Positions 31,722-43,631 of a stretch of DNA of 64,000 nucleotides are shown piece by piece (position 1 is the stretch's first letter; every line of letters starts with the position of its first letter). The position numbers and the translations under genes were made by a program. The notes beneath the pieces are model-generated. The model saw only the letters and a list, made by a program, of their open reading frames with translations, ran no database searches and was not told the origin of the DNA. The DNA comes from Blastocladiella emersonii ATCC 22665 (lineage: Eukaryota > Blastocladiomycota > Blastocladiomycetes > Blastocladiales > Blastocladiaceae): positions 1,116,001 to 1,180,000 of the forward strand of contig JANHCV010000013.1 in assembly GCA_025594325.1 (NCBI GenBank), written 5' to 3'.

Positions 31722-33034
31722 ATGGATCAAACAGAAACACACCCGTACACCATGCAACACACCATGCAACACACCATGCAACACATTATGCAACACACCA
31801 TGCAACGACTGCCAATCGAGCTGATCGAGTCCATTCTCGTCCACGCGCTGCGCGGGGACCTCAACGGAACGGACCCGCTTCCGCTCCTCCGCGTCGCGCC
31901 CGGACTCACACGCCTCCGCCGCTTTGTGCTCAGCTTCTCGCTTCACGCTCGGCTTGGTCGGTGCATGATGCCGTCTGACAATCACTCGCCAAACCAGCGG
32001 ACACATCTCACGCTGCTCCGAGACATGCTGCTCGAGCACCGCGGGCCGTCCCCGGACATGAAGCAGTCCGAGTTCTACTTTGCCCCGTCTACTCCGCCAA
32101 ACGCTTCGATCGCTTTGTTGATTGGGCCCAGCGCAAAACCGGCGACGACGGCCGAGCACTTGTCAGCGTGGTCGACCAGGCCGCGGCCACGGGCCACCTC
32201 GACGTGCTTCAGTACTTGCGTGCTTGCCAGCTTCTCACAAACTACACGACGCGTGCCATCGACGAAGCCGCCGCCGCTGGTCACCTGCACGTCCTCCGCT
32301 GGTGGCAAAATTCTCGCTTGCCGATCAAGTCGACGGATCGCGCGTACTACGGCGCCATTGAATGTGACCGCTTGGACATTGTCAACTGGGTGTGCGAAAT
32401 GGGGCTCGAGCCGACCTGCTACTTTGAGTGCACGACCATCATCCCGCGCGACGCGCTCATGGCCGGCAGCATCGACATCCTCAACCACCTCATGCACGAG
32501 GATTCCAACGAGTGGTGGATGATGGCCATGGGCTGGGACTCGTTTGTTCTTGATGCGTTGCACCAAGATACGCTTCACGTTCACTCGCTTGACTGGATCC
32601 TTGACAATGTGCCGCAGCAGCTCCTCAAGCCGTACCCGCCGAACAATCCGGACCCCCGCTTCGACTACAGCAGCGTCAAGTACATGTCGTTCCTCGAGTC
32701 GATCGAGGGCTTCGTCGCCGAGACCACGGACGATTTTTGGAAGTATCTGGTCCTGTGCGCGACCGAATTCTGTGCCATCGAGGTTCTCGATTGGGCCGCC
32801 GAGTTCGTTCCACCCAAGTCTCTCGTTTGTCCGTTGACGTGGATCTGCGTTGACAAAAACGACAACGAGGCCTCTGTGCTCGAGCGACTCAACTGGTGGA
32901 AAACCTCGGGTATCAAGCTGGCTCCGGGTCCTTATCATCTCGCAGTTGCTACGGCGGAGCAGCTCGAGTTCGACAAGGTGGTCGCGTGGTGGCGCGACTC
33001 GGGCCTCCTCCTGCAACAGCTGGACGACGCGTGA
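31722..33034 (+). pseudogene. F-box-like/ankyrin-like gene with one frameshift
   Basis: Diverged mirror partner of 11314-12546: MQRLPIELIESILVHAL, LLEHRGPSPDMKQSEFY, then after a frame change AGHLHVLRWWQNSRLPI, EWWMMAMGWDSF and VAWWRDSGLLLQQ. The frame breaks at the CCCC run 32083-32086, where one extra C would restore PVYSAKRFDRF. Apart from this the gene is open from 31722 to the stop at 33032-33034, so it is either a very young pseudogene or an artefact of a homopolymer miscall. Its N-terminus carries a 12-base coding repeat (31752-31799). Confidence 0.75.
31752..31799 (+). repeat. Coding minisatellite, four 12-base units
   Basis: Four head-to-tail copies of ATGCAACACACC (one with a TT variant) precede ATGCAACGACTG. 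Each unit encodes MQHT, so five in-frame ATG codons occur in a row. The left paralogue has a single unit. Confidence 0.9.
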
Positions 33035-33569
33035 GAGCATGCAAACCGATACCTCCATCAGTGCATATCAGTCTTCTTTCTTTCGTGTTAGTGGTGCGCG
33101 ACACGTTTCAGCAAACATGATTTTTCGTCGCGACGGGGAGCTCACCACGTGAGTGGCGCGGCGCGTCGTCCGACAAGTGCGGCGAACCGCCTGACAGACA
33201 CGAGGCTCTTGCGACGCACATATCCGCGGCTCATATAATTACTCTCGAGATCCAAAAACGAAACAAAGTCTTCGTGTCGCGTCCACCGACAGTTTGCTTG
33301 CCTTCGAAACGAGCAACGCACACGAAATGGAGAGTTCGACCTGCCTCGCGTTTGAAATCACGTAAATTGTTTGCTCGCTTCTGCCCCATGAAAATGGCTC
33401 ACCTGTTGATGACTTGGCGATGTATCACCTCGGAGTGCTCATGCGGAAACACGTGCCTACGTCCAGCCGGGTTCCCACGGGTCGCGACGCGCTTGCGCGT
33501 TCCCCTCCTCCACCCGTCTCCGCTTCTGCGCTCCGCACCTCTCAAGGTTGAGTGCAATCACTTGTTGCA
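33035..33569. other. Upstream region of copy B1
   Basis: Holds an inverted E-box/GC block at 33146-33168 and a CATATAATTA box near 33232. No gene seen. Confidence 0.5.
33146..33168 (-). promoter_or_regulatory. Composite site, partial
   Basis: CACGTG, AGTGGCGC, GGCGCGTCG: E-box, 8-bp linker and GC-rich half, about 400 bp upstream of the B1 start. It matches the arrangement upstream of B0. Confidence 0.5.
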
Positions 33570-35879
33570 ATGGAACACTCAATGCAAAACACGGCCGTGT
33601 CGCCGCTTGTGCTCGGCGACGTGCCTCCCGAGCTCTTGACCCTTGTGTGCCAGCTCGCCCGCCCGAGCCATGCCATCCCGGCCGCTTCAACGCTTCTCGC
33701 GCATGTCGCCAAGGAGCGCCCAGTCCTCGCTTCTTGGTCGCTTCCTCGGGTCAAACAGCTCGTCAGCGGCCCGCCCCAATTCAAGCGCCCAGCTTACATG
33801 TCTTACGGTCCTCATCCCACCAAGGCTCCCAAACCTCTCAAATTCAGCTCAAAGTTACTGATTGCCGAATTGTCGAGGATCGAGCGCAAGCTTAACGAAA
33901 TTGCCCTTGACAACCACGATGCCCTCATTCGCACATTCGTGGACTCGATTATTGTCCCGCAGTTCTCGCGTCTCGGAGCGGGCCTGAGCATCGAACAGCT
34001 CTGCAATGTATTCCACGCTCAACCTGCACGGCCTTGCTTTTCTCGACCTATGCTCGTCGACTGTGTGCAGCTTCTTCTTGCCGCTGGGGCGGGCCGCGAC
34101 TACCCCCTCTACCGCCAGCTACTTTGCGCAATTCTTCAGTACTGTCCAAGTTTACTCCAACTCAAAGATTCATGGGGCAATTGGATCTCTCTCGCAATCA
34201 ACGCTTCGGATGATGCCGGGAACGTCTGGAACCTTGTACTGTTGCACACCGACTACAAGGACGGCGACGGTGGCGAGCTCATAACCGACGGCGACGATTA
34301 TCATCGTGCCTCGCCCGACTCGGACGCGAATGGTTTCGAGGCCAAGTTGCGTTGCTCGCTCAAGCACCCGCTGCGCATGGTCGAATTTCTTGCATGTTCG
34401 GCAGCTTTCCATTGGTGCTTCACGACCCTTGAGCCCTTGCTCGACCCGCGCCTGGGCCTTGACACGACAGCTCTCATTTTCTTCCTTCGGGGTAAGGAGG
34501 TTGCATCCAAACTTGTCGAGGCATTCGAACCACCTTACTGCGGACCCTATAACTTGCCAAAAACAACAAGGGGCTCAACTGAAACCGAGGCGCAGGTACT
34601 TGACTGGCTTGTTGCCAGCGGCTGGACGAACACCGTAGCTGCAGATCGCTCCTCGCTCATGTACTCCTTTGCGTGCTGCGGACTAAGCGCGTTTACGCAC
34701 GCGCTGAAGAATTGCCCGCAGGTCCTCCTTGGATCCGCGTCGTCAAACACTTCGAAAGCCGTCAGTGGCCGTATCATTGTCTGGTTCCAGAATGAGCCCT
34801 TGATCACGTCTTCCGATTTTGCACTTATTCTTCAGCACGACCTTCTCGATCGTGACGATTGGGAATGGAGCCAGGCTGTTTCTCGTGCGCTGCAGAATAG
34901 TCCAGGCTGTCTCGAGCTGATCCGCGCCTACCTCGGCGAGGACAAGTGGCGTGCAACGGTCAAGCAAGGTACGCGTCGTGATTGGTGCGCCTTGGGCCCA
35001 CACTCACTCACGTGAATTCATGTAGCGATCCACCTCGTCGTGAGGGAGCCTCCCGAGATGCAAGATCCTTACTACGAGGCTTACCCAATGCTCGCCCCAA
35101 CCCACGGGCAGGCCTTTCTCCGCTTCGTTCGCGAGCAGGGACTCGGCGACCTCTCCGATGAGTTTGCCAGGGCTATACTGGATTGCGCTATCGTGTACGA
35201 GGAGTCGACCTGCCGTGCGCTCAAGCGACTTGTTTTTGATCGCTTGATGGCGGACCCGATTGACATCTTTGTCATTCTGTGCAAGGTGCTTGGGCAAAAC
35301 CGAGACTCGATTGACCGGCTTGATCCATCCTGCTCTGTCATCCTCCCCTTTCTTGCCATGGTCGCACTAAATTCGACAACAACGCGTGCTCGCGCGCTTG
35401 ATATCGTGGACAAGACGGGAACAGCGTCTATTTGGCTCCAGGAAATGCTCTGGGCGACCGCGGGCCGCTTTCGGCTTCTGCAAATGGATCCCATCGTTCA
35501 TGGGCCCCTGCTTTGCGCCGCATGCCCCTTCACGTACCAGGCCCCGTGGCGCGACGCGCTCAATGCGCTGCTGACCCGATTCCCGTCCGCAGTACGCGGC
35601 ATCGGGCTGTCGCGCAGCCGAAAGTTTTTTCGTGGCTTGCCCTGTGTACTCGCCCCTGAACTTGCTCAGCGACTGGTGGAAGAGACTAAAAACTCGTGTT
35701 GCGCTCCATCGGCACCGTGCGGCGGCCCGACGCGTTACCTTCTCAAGTCGTTTGCGCGCGCTGATCCGAAGTGGGTGCCCGCTTTCATCAGGGCGCATGA
35801 GCCTGTGCCGCCGCGCCTCCTCGATGCACTGTCCGTGGCCACAATCGGCAGCGCGCACAATCCCTATGGCGACGAGTAG
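33570..35879 (+). CDS. FBL-B family protein (copy B1), intact
   Basis: Exon 1 33570-34968, intron 34969-35025 (57 bp, GTACGC...TGTAG, phase 1), exon 2 35026-35879; 750 aa. The ATG at 33570 fits the family pattern of two close Met residues (MEHSMQ). Motifs in order: VLGDVPPELLTLVCQLARPSHA (F-box-like), a helical region ending TLEPLLDPRLGLDTT, AQVLDWLVASGWTN, then in exon 2 LDIVDKTGTASIWLQEMLW, LLCAACPFTYQAPWRDAL with the CxxC pair, and GGPTRYLLKSFARADPKWV. First of three tandem FBL-B genes. Relation to FBL-A is shown by the shared intron phase and by the TG-A and CxxC-[FW]R[DE] motifs. Role unknown. Confidence 0.85.
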
Positions 35880-36183
35880 GGAGTGCGAGCCACTTGAGTC
35901 AGCCCGTCTCTACTTCCGTGCCCCGTTCACACTGATGTTCCCGCCGTTCATCTCTGAAATCTGATTTATCGAATATTTTGCTGATCGACTCGTGTATTGA
36001 GTGTGGCGTGGTTCGCCGGACCATTGCCCGCGAGACGCGTTTGGAGACGCGCCGCGATATCATGTGATGTTTCAGGAGCACGTGCTCGACGCGTCGAACG
36101 CGGTCCCACGGCGCGGCGCGTTCCGCCTCATCCGCCGCGCTCCTCGCTAACCCTCGACACCCGTCTAATCGTCACTCGCAGCA
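35880..36183. other. B1-B2 intergenic region
   Basis: Contains the composite site at 36032-36066. No coding signal. Confidence 0.5.
36032..36066 (+). promoter_or_regulatory. Composite MluI-box/E-box site upstream of B2
   Basis: GAGACGCGTTTG, then GAGACGCGCC, GCGATAT, CATGTG, ending 117 bp before the B2 start codon. The E-box begins 17 bp after the second GAGACGCG. Confidence 0.7.
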
Positions 36184-38333
36184 ATGGATGACTACATGCA
36201 TTTAGCGGCCAATGCGCCGCTCACCCTGGCCGATGTGCCGACCGAGCTCTTGACCGTTATGTGCCAGCTCGTCACCCCGAAACGCGCCGCGGCCGCCGCT
36301 TCGAAGTCCTTGCTTCACGCCGTCAAGGAGCGCCCTGTCATGGCTGCATGGTCTCTCCCCAAGATTCTCGAGCTCGGGTCACAAGAACCTGCGAACCAGG
36401 CCGCTGCTGGGTTGACCTTCACCTTCGGATTCTCCTACCCGCCCAGCGCGTATTCCATGATAGCTCCTCTTCATGATGCGAAGAGGTTCAGCGTCCAGAG
36501 TCTACTTTTGCGTCTGAAAAAGACCGAATGTGATGGCACTTGCAAATGCACGCCGGTCGGCGGGTGCAGAGTTCGACACAATGGCCTGCTCGCCGCGTTC
36601 GCTGCTTCCTTCTGCGGCCCGCACCTCTCGAAGCTCGTTTCCGGCAAAAGCGTCGCGCAACTCGCAAACGAGACCCAATCCGGTACTGTTCTCCACCGTG
36701 CCTCGAGCTCCAGAACCAATCTGCCCGCGCTTGCGGACTACATAGAGCTTCTGCTCGTCACCTTTACGACTCAGCGCTACGCGGCCTTTCACCCTTTGCT
36801 CCACGAGATCGCCGAGTTTTCCCCGATGCTGCTGCAGATTACACGGTCGTTGTGCGAGTGGACCGAGCTTGCCGACAAGGATCTTGGAAATTGGCATGAT
36901 ACTGGTTTGTGCAATACTCGTGATTATCGACTGCGACTTGTCCAGTTTCTCGGGTACTCGGCAATCTTACGCTGGAGCTATGCGGCGTTTGCGCCCCTGC
37001 TCGACCCGCGCCTGGGCCTGAATGTGCCCGCGCTCGTTGCGCTGCTCCGGCGCGAGGATATCACTCACCAGGTCGCGGGCGAGTTCCAGAATGCTTCTGT
37101 TCGCACGTTTGTGCCCCGGACACCCGATACCGAACTGCTTGTCCTTGACTGGCTCGCCGCAAATGTCTGGAACAACATGTACGCAGTGGTCGTCACCTCA
37201 CTCCTCACCCGATGCGATTCCAATCAGCCTACACCCTTTGCGAAGTCGCTCGCGAACAAACCTGGTGAAAATGGTGGCTTTTCGTTTGGGGTTCCCGCAA
37301 AAGAGGATTCGAGTCTTATTTCAGACTCCGTTGTCACCAACTGGGTCGGCTTGATGAATGCGCACCTCGGCGACGAGCAATGGGTCGCAATGGTCAACGA
37401 GGGTACGATTTGTCAAGTAGTTGCCGGATCGATCGAGTGTCGACTGACACTTGAAGCCTCTGTGTAGTGATTCGCGTTGCGTTCATGACACAACAGGGCA
37501 ACCAGCATCGGCAGAAACTGATTCTTTCCCCGGTGCATCTGCAAGTCTTGGTCCGTTCAGCGTCCGAGTTGGATTTCGAGGGTTTCAACAATGCTTTCGT
37601 CGAGGCCCTTCTTCACTGCGTCAGTACCTCCGGCAACTCGCTACTTTTCGCCCTCACGCGCCTGCTCGGCCATCGCGTGATCGCGGAGCCCATCGATCTG
37701 CTTTTCATCGCGAGCCAGGTATTCCAGCGCGTCGACTACGAGACCCATGTCTTGCCTGCTGGATCTTCGATTATATTTGCTTTCGTCGCCACGGCGGCCA
37801 TCAGCTCGGCGAGTACGCGCGCCGAGGCTCTCGAAATCATCTCCCAGACCGGCACTGCGGCATGCTGGCTCACGGAAATGCTCTGGACTTCAGTGAGCCG
37901 CCAGGTCCAGTCCAATCTCACTTGCCCGGGTCTCACGCTCTGCACCAAGTGTCCCTTCACCCATCAGCTTGCGTTCCGTGACGCGCTCACGGCTCTACTT
38001 GATCGGTTCCCGCCCGTGGTGCGCAGCATTGGGATGGAGCGCGATCGCAAGCCCCCGGAAGGTTCTTTTGACCGAACCTGCCGTGTGCTTGTCAACGACT
38101 TGGACAAGTCGCTTCGCCACGAGGCGAGCTATGGGTACCATAGTACCGGCTGCTGCGCTACCCAGGCACCACATGGTGGCCCGACACGCTTCCTGCTCAA
38201 ATCCTTTGTCCGCGCCGATCCGCAGTGGGTGCCTGCCTTCATCGAGGCACACCGCCCCGTTCCGTCGTACCTGCTTGACGCTCTCTCCGTCGCGTCGCGC
38301 AACAACGAGCCCGCTTCTCTTCGTGGTGAGTAG
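36184..38333 (+). CDS. FBL-B family protein (copy B2), intact
   Basis: Exon 1 36184-37402, intron 37403-37467 (65 bp, GTACGA...TGTAG, phase 1), exon 2 37468-38333; 694 aa. Starts MDDYMHLAANAPLTLADVPTELL. Other motifs: YAAFAPLLDPRLGLNVPALV, LVLDWLAANVWNN, VGLMNAHLGDEQW before the donor, ALEIISQTGTAACWLTEMLW, CPGLTLCTKCPFTHQLAFRDAL, GGPTRFLLKSFVRADPQWV. Its exon 2 has the same length as that of the split copy B0 (866 nt) and is its closest relative here. A short CKCTPVGGCRV insert is particular to this copy. Function unknown. Confidence 0.85.
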
Positions 38334-38662
38334 GGTTGCTCTTGCACAAGAAATTCAAGCAAATCGCCCTCGTTCATTTCACTCAAACTTCTCTGCTGTT
38401 CGCAAACTATAACAATTGACTTTCACATCTGCGTTACGACTAAATCGGGATCATTCGGTATCCGAGGAGTGAGATCGCGAGGAGCTCGGACGATGAAATA
38501 GTCGCGAACGATAGCTTGGTGAGGCGCCGACGAGACGCGTTCGGAGACGCGTTGAGAAATCATGTGATGCGGGGATGACGACGAAGAACGCGCGCGGTCA
38601 AGCGAGTTCACGTCGACCGCAGACTCCCAATGCGACCACACGTCCAGAATGAACCCTTGAAC
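38334..38662. other. B2-B3 intergenic region
   Basis: Contains the composite site at 38532-38566; no gene seen. Confidence 0.5.
38532..38566 (+). promoter_or_regulatory. Composite MluI-box/E-box site upstream of B3
   Basis: GAGACGCGTTCG, then GAGACGCGTT, GAGAAAT, CATGTG, ending 96 bp before the preferred start (38663). Confidence 0.7.
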
Positions 38663-40992
38663 ATGAATGACTCTATGCAACGGAATGAAGACTCCCCGGT
38701 AACGCTGAGCGACGTGCCGTCCGAGATCTTGACACTTATGTGCCATCTCGTCCGACCGCGTCACACGGTCGCGACCGCCTCAAGTTTACTGAGTGCGACT
38801 ATCGCGGGGCGTCCCGTGCACTTCACTTGGGCACTCTGCGAGATGTCGCGGATTATCAAAAGCCCCTGTTTGAAAGCTGTGAGCGAGCTCAAGCGAAACC
38901 CGCCGCGCGACGCAAGCGTGAAAGCCGTCAAAACTTTTCTTATCGACGCTGATCGGGCAGAGTGGTATTGTTACCCAGCCTCAGCGCAGCACACGCATCA
39001 GCGGGCGCTCAACAACGCACTGCTTGGTTCGTTTACAACCTCGGTCTGCGACCCGCGGCTGGCGAGCCTCGTGCGAGGCAAGGGCGCGGAGCAGCTCGCC
39101 ACTCAAATTCGCGCCGAGCTCGCCGGTAACTCGAGCTCTCGGTTGTCCGGGCCTGCCCTTGCCGTCTACTTGTTGCTCCTGTTCAGCACAGTTGCCAGTG
39201 GACGCACTTTAGCCTATAAGCTGCTGCTTTCGCAGGTACTCGAGGCATGTCCGATACTCTTGCAAGTGTCGCTGACGTGGTCCGAGTGGAATACAAGGGC
39301 GCTCCATGCACTCGCGCTGCCAGCGGAACAAGGCGGCTTTAGGGTCCGAACCAGCGACTTGCCGACTCAACCATTGCGCCTACCCGAATTTCTCGCTTAC
39401 ACGGCGGTTGCGTGGTGGAACTTGGATACACTCGAGCCCTTACTCGATCCGCGCGTGGGACTCGACATGCCCACCTTGCTTGCGCTCCTAAAGCACAAGT
39501 ACGTTGCCTTTGTGATCGTTACGTGCTTCCCCGTCTCGCATCTCCGATTGCGGCTTCGGGGGCGACCCAATCCGTCACACAGGTTCTCGATTGGCTCGCC
39601 GAGCGCGGCTGGACCAACACGGCCGCGGCGGAGTTGGGCTCGCTCGTGGCCCGCATTGCCTGCTGTGGGTCGGCTGCTTTCTTTCACGCACTCGATTATC
39701 ACACGCAGCTTGTCATGGACGGTCTGAATCTGGATGACATGGGACGCATTGGGAGGCACATTCTCTCACGGCTTGGGGAGCCGCCTTTTGTCACTCCTGC
39801 TCAGTTTGCAAAAGTTCTTGGGAACGACTTGATCAGCATGGATCCTTGGGATTGGGGCCGAGCACTGGCTCGAGCACTTCAGAATTGTCCAGAGATAGCA
39901 GGCTTGATTTGCGAGCACCTCAGCAACTCAATGCGGTTCGACACAGTGACCAGTGGTGCGTGTACGTTTAACGGTAGAAACGCAACGGCCTCACTTCACA
40001 TTGGCGTTGTCTAGCGCTCTACATAACGCTCACGGAGCGAATGCTGCGATCCGGGGCAGCTCGTGACCCCCGCCCTCCAAAGGACCCCACGCTTTTGCAG
40101 TCCATCGTCCGATTTGCGCGCGACTCGGGACCTGGCGACCTTTCCAAACAATTCAGCGCATCCGTTCTGTCCTGCGCCTCGCCGGGCGACGCGCTCGCAC
40201 ACTTTCTTGACTGCGACATGGTTGCTGACCCAGTAGATCTCGTTTCAATCGTGAGCGAGGTCGCGAGACGTTCTGGGAACACGACGACGAATCTCGTTCC
40301 CGCGACCCGTTCAATTGCTTGGCTCTCTGTTGTCGCGTTTAGCTTGACGGCTTTCCGTGATCGCGCACTTGACATTGTGGCCAAATCAAACAGCGCGTCA
40401 TGCTGGCTTGACGCGATGCTTTGGTCCTTCACGATGTGGAGCCCGAAGGGCACCCCCACTCACTCTCATTTCACGGCGCCCGGACTCTCTTTTGACCCAA
40501 GCCTGCCTCTCACGCACCAAACCGCATGGCGCGACGCGCTGTCCTCACTTCTCGCACGATTCCCTGCTGCACCTCGCAACGTTGGCATGGAGCGGTACCG
40601 CAAGGAGCCAAACTCCCCACTTTGTTGAACGGTCGCTGATCCATCACCTGGCCAAAATGTTCTCGCTTGAATCCACTGACGACATGACCGAGATCGGACC
40701 GATTCGGCACATGCTCGAGTCGTTTGCGCGGGCGGATCCGCAGTGGGTTGTTTCGTATATCAAGGTGCACCACCCCGTGCCGGGCACGTTGCTGCGCGCG
40801 TTTCATCAAAGGATTCTCGACGGTCTCGTGAGCGTTCACGAGCTCGCGCAGCTTGCCGCCGCTGGTGGTGGAACCCCGGAGTACGTTGACGGGCTCGCGT
40901 GGCTGGCACCCGAGGTGACAACAGACCCTCGCTTCGCTGACCTCGTTCAAGCTGCTACGGCTGTGGTTGTGGCTTCGTCGTGGGACGAATGA
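38663..40992 (+). pseudogene. FBL-B family pseudogene (copy B3)
   Basis: Exon 1 from 38663 (MNDSMQ, in line with the family; an upstream ATG is at 38630) to 39955, intron 39956-40014 (GTGCGT...TCTAG, phase 1), exon 2 40015-40992. Two frame breaks: one near the CCCC run 39529-39532 between LLALLKHKYV and LASPIAASG, and one near 40600 between GMERYRKE and HFVERSLIHH. The CxxC cysteines of the other FBL-B copies are replaced (FDPSLPLTHQTAWRDAL). The C-terminus is longer than in B1 and B2 and reads ILDGLVSVHELAQLAA and YVDGLAWLAPEV, which recalls the GSLDGFMT and LAELERLAP end of FBL-A and so bridges the two subfamilies. Confidence 0.75.
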
Positions 40993-41088
40993 CGCGACAT
41001 GTGCACGACGCTCAATTAATCGAACGATCATCTCTACCCTCTACTGCTTTTCATGTGCGACGCAGCCGAAACATGTGGCGCTCCTCGT

Positions 41089-41111
41089 CACGTGAGTGGC
41101 GCGACGCGTCG
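41089..41111 (-). promoter_or_regulatory. Composite site, partial (inverted)
   Basis: CACGTG, AGTGGCGC, GACGCGTCG: E-box, 8-bp linker, then the ACGCGT box. Confidence 0.55.
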
Positions 41112-41147
41112 AGTTCCCCTTACCTCGCGTGTACGGCCATGCGAGGT

Positions 41148-41302
41148 GGTAAAGTTGAATGTGTCTGAATTTTCGCAGCAGTTGTTGGTAGAGTTCGAGC
41201 TCCAGGCAGCCTTCTGCGCCCATTTCTTCACTGAGTCCTCGATAGCGTCGTCAAAGTTCACGACCTGGCTCAGCTTGAATGTTGCCTTCAGCCACGCAGA
41301 TT

Positions 41303-41347
<45 letters not shown>

Positions 41348-41683
41348 GGATTGCTGCCCGCATTGGCAGCGCCCTTGCGGCAGTTTTGCAAGGACGAGCT
41401 CGGCGGTGGCCAGCGTGCCAGCGTCGCTGGCTCGCTCTCCACGCAACTTCTCACCTTCAATCGCATCAAACGCACCGCAGCCGCCGCCATCGTGGACGCG
41501 CTGCTCGTTGCGCGGTTCAAGCGGATGGACGGCCACCAGCGCAAGCTCACCACCGACCCACGTTTCGCGCTCCCTGCCGCGGCGGTCATCGTCTCGAACA
41601 CCAACCGGGAGCACGTGTGGCGCCGGCGCTGCAACAAAACGCTTTTTTTTCACGGCGCATGCGCCCTACGTAGCGCGGCTTGA
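41148..41683 (+). pseudogene. Possible degraded coding region, unrecognised
   Basis: Two frames look protein-like. LNVSEFSQQLLVEFELQAAF and SSKFTTWLSLNVAF come first, followed by an Asp-Ala run from the GCGGAC tract. After a frame change near 41390 the sequence reads ASVAGSLSTQLLTFNRIKRT, AIVDALLVARFKRMD and PAAAVIVSNTNREHVW. The change has no plausible splice signals, so I treat it as a broken gene or transposon relic. No family recognised. Confidence 0.3.
41305..41346 (+). repeat. GCGGAC hexanucleotide tract, seven units
   Basis: Seven perfect copies, encoding Ala-Asp in one frame and Arg-Thr in another. Confidence 0.95.
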
Positions 41684-41895
41684 GACCTCGATTGAAAAAA
41701 ACCAAACGCGAAGCGTTTAGGTGGCTCGCGCATAATCCAACGTTCATCTCGTGTGGTCACACGAGAGGGGCATCGCGTCGTTGAAGCTACGAATGTGACG
41801 CGACACGCCTCAGCAGCTCGCATTACTGGCGAAAATGACTCGAACACAAAGTTGTATCAGGTCACAAAACGGATCACATGAGATGGCACTTATCG

Positions 41896-43146
41896 TTAGA
41901 CGGTCGGGCGAGCGCTAACCCCCGCCTTGCGCGTCGCGGTGGGGAGACCGGCCGAAGAAAACGGGGGCGGCGGAGTCGGCGAGCCAGGGAGGAAGATGAT
42001 GGACTCGACGACCCGACCACGGCGAGTGTCGTGTGATGAAACGGGAAGGTAGAGATCGGCGGGCGCAGGTTCGGCGGCGAGGTAGAGGCTCGCGGTGGCC
42101 GACTCGGTGTGGAGTTGAGCAGGTCGAGGATCTGCGGGAGACCGCTCGATCGAGGTAGACGCGACTGGTGCGCGCGACAAAGCCGAGGACGAGTCGCTGC
42201 CGCGCGCGGGCTTTTCGTCCAGCTCATCCCGCGAGCGTCGGAGTCCGCGCCGGATGAAGCATCCACCGATGGCGAGGACAAGCACAGCGAGAACGGAGCC
42301 GACGACGACGATGAGGGCGAGCGGGAACCCCGCGTCGTCGTTGGCCGCGGCAGCCGGCGCAGGCACGGGGCACACGGTCGGGAGGCTCATGAGCGGCGAG
42401 TTGCGCTCAGCGAAGCAGGGCCCGTCGCGCTTGGTGGCCGTGTAGCAGGAGAACTTGTTGCCCTCCTTGTCTTCGCCGTTGAACAGGGTGCAGTCGGTGC
42501 TACGGGAGGTACGTAGGTTTGTGAGAGCGAGTCCACGCGGCGGACTGCGAAGCGCGTGCGTACATGGACTGCGGGAGGATCGGGAGCTCACCGGAAAACT
42601 CGTTCGAGTACAGCTCCCTACACACGCGCGACGAGGGTCAGTCGAGCGGCTCCGGCAGTGGAGGGGAGCGAGCACGTACAGGCGCTTGAGGTCGACGAGG
42701 TTCGAGAGCGAGCTGGGCAGCGGGCCGCGAAGCCCGTTGAACGAGAGGACCCTGCAGTGCCGCGACAGTCAGTGCGCGAGCGGCGAGATCGACTCAGATG
42801 CAAGGCGTACAGAATCTCGAGCTTGCGCAGGTCCCCGATCGAGGCGGGGATCGAGCCCTGCAGGTTGTTGTTGGTCAAATAGAGCACCTCGAGCGAGTTG
42901 AGGGTGCCGATCGAGTCCGGGATCGTGCCGGTAAGTGGGCCGTTGTACAGCTGCCTGCAGATCGAGTCAGATCAACTTACACAGCTGGCGGAACGTCGTG
43001 AGCGACAAAGCAGACGCGTACAGGCTAACGAGCCGACCGTCGCGGCATCTGACGCCGGGCCACTTGCAGCAGTCCGAATCGGCCGGCTTCGCGCCAGGGA
43101 CGAACTGAAAGTCGTTGGCGACGACGGCGCAGTCGGCGATCGGCAT
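41896..43146 (-). CDS. LRR transmembrane protein, five exons (LRR-TM1)
   Basis: Minus-strand exons 43146-43022, 42954-42811, 42751-42680, 42617-42564, 42499-41896; introns 59-67 bp, all phase 2, all starting GTACG; 332 aa. Exon 1 encodes a Cys-rich LRR cap (ADSDCCKWPGVRC). Exon 2 (144 nt) encodes two plant-type LRRs (GTIPDSIGTLNSLEVLYL, GSIPASIGDLRKLEIL), exon 3 (72 nt) exactly one (GPLPSSLSNLVDLKRL), exon 4 (54 nt) a partial one. Exon 5 holds a Cys-containing cap, a membrane helix at about 190-213 (ALIVVVGSVLAVLVLAIGG), RRGLRR stop-transfer and a Ser/Pro-rich tail without a kinase. No signal peptide is visible at MPIADC, so a first exon may be missing. Probably a surface LRR receptor-like protein. 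Confidence 0.88.
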
Positions 43147-43631
43147 GGTGGATCAACGGCGGCTCGCGGGCAGCATATCAGCGGGGCTCGCGGGGGAGCG
43201 CGGGCCCGCCACGGCGCCCAAGGCGCTTGTGTTCCATGAGTTCCATCAGTTGCGTGGGTTTCGTTTGCACGCAGCAAGCGAGCTGGACACGGGCGTCGGC
43301 GTGGGCCCACGCGGGCTCGGCGGCGGCGGCCAGTGCGGCCGTGGGCGAAGCGCCACTCACGTTCGCACGGCGTGATGTCTCGCGCCGTGTCTCCGCCCTC
43401 TGATTGCTCTTAATTAATGGTCCAGCGAGGCGGTCCACGCGACGCGCTCGACATCAGCTTCACTTGCGCGTGGGTAAGGCAATACAGAGTGCAAGTCTAT
43501 CACGAAACCGGCAGCGGGCAGCGGACAGCGGGCAGCGGGTGCGGACTCCACCTCATCGATCCGCGTGATTCAAGGAATGTAGAACGCAAATTTATACCAA
43601 AACCGGCTGTGGCAGCCGCGAACTCGCAACC
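43147..43631. other. Intergenic region between the two LRR genes
   Basis: Includes GCGCCACTCACGTT near 43351 (E-box half with one mismatch), a TTAATTAAT patch near 43412, and the 7-base tandem repeat at 43511-43538. No gene seen. Confidence 0.45.
43511..43538 (+). repeat. Seven-base tandem repeat, four units
   Basis: GCAGCGG repeated four times, one unit starting with A. Confidence 0.9.

Larger units (their letters stand above)
40993..41895. other. Low-content region after the FBL-B array
   Basis: Holds an inverted composite site (41089-41111), a weak candidate reading frame (41148-41683) and a hexanucleotide tract. Otherwise nothing recognisable. Confidence 0.4.
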
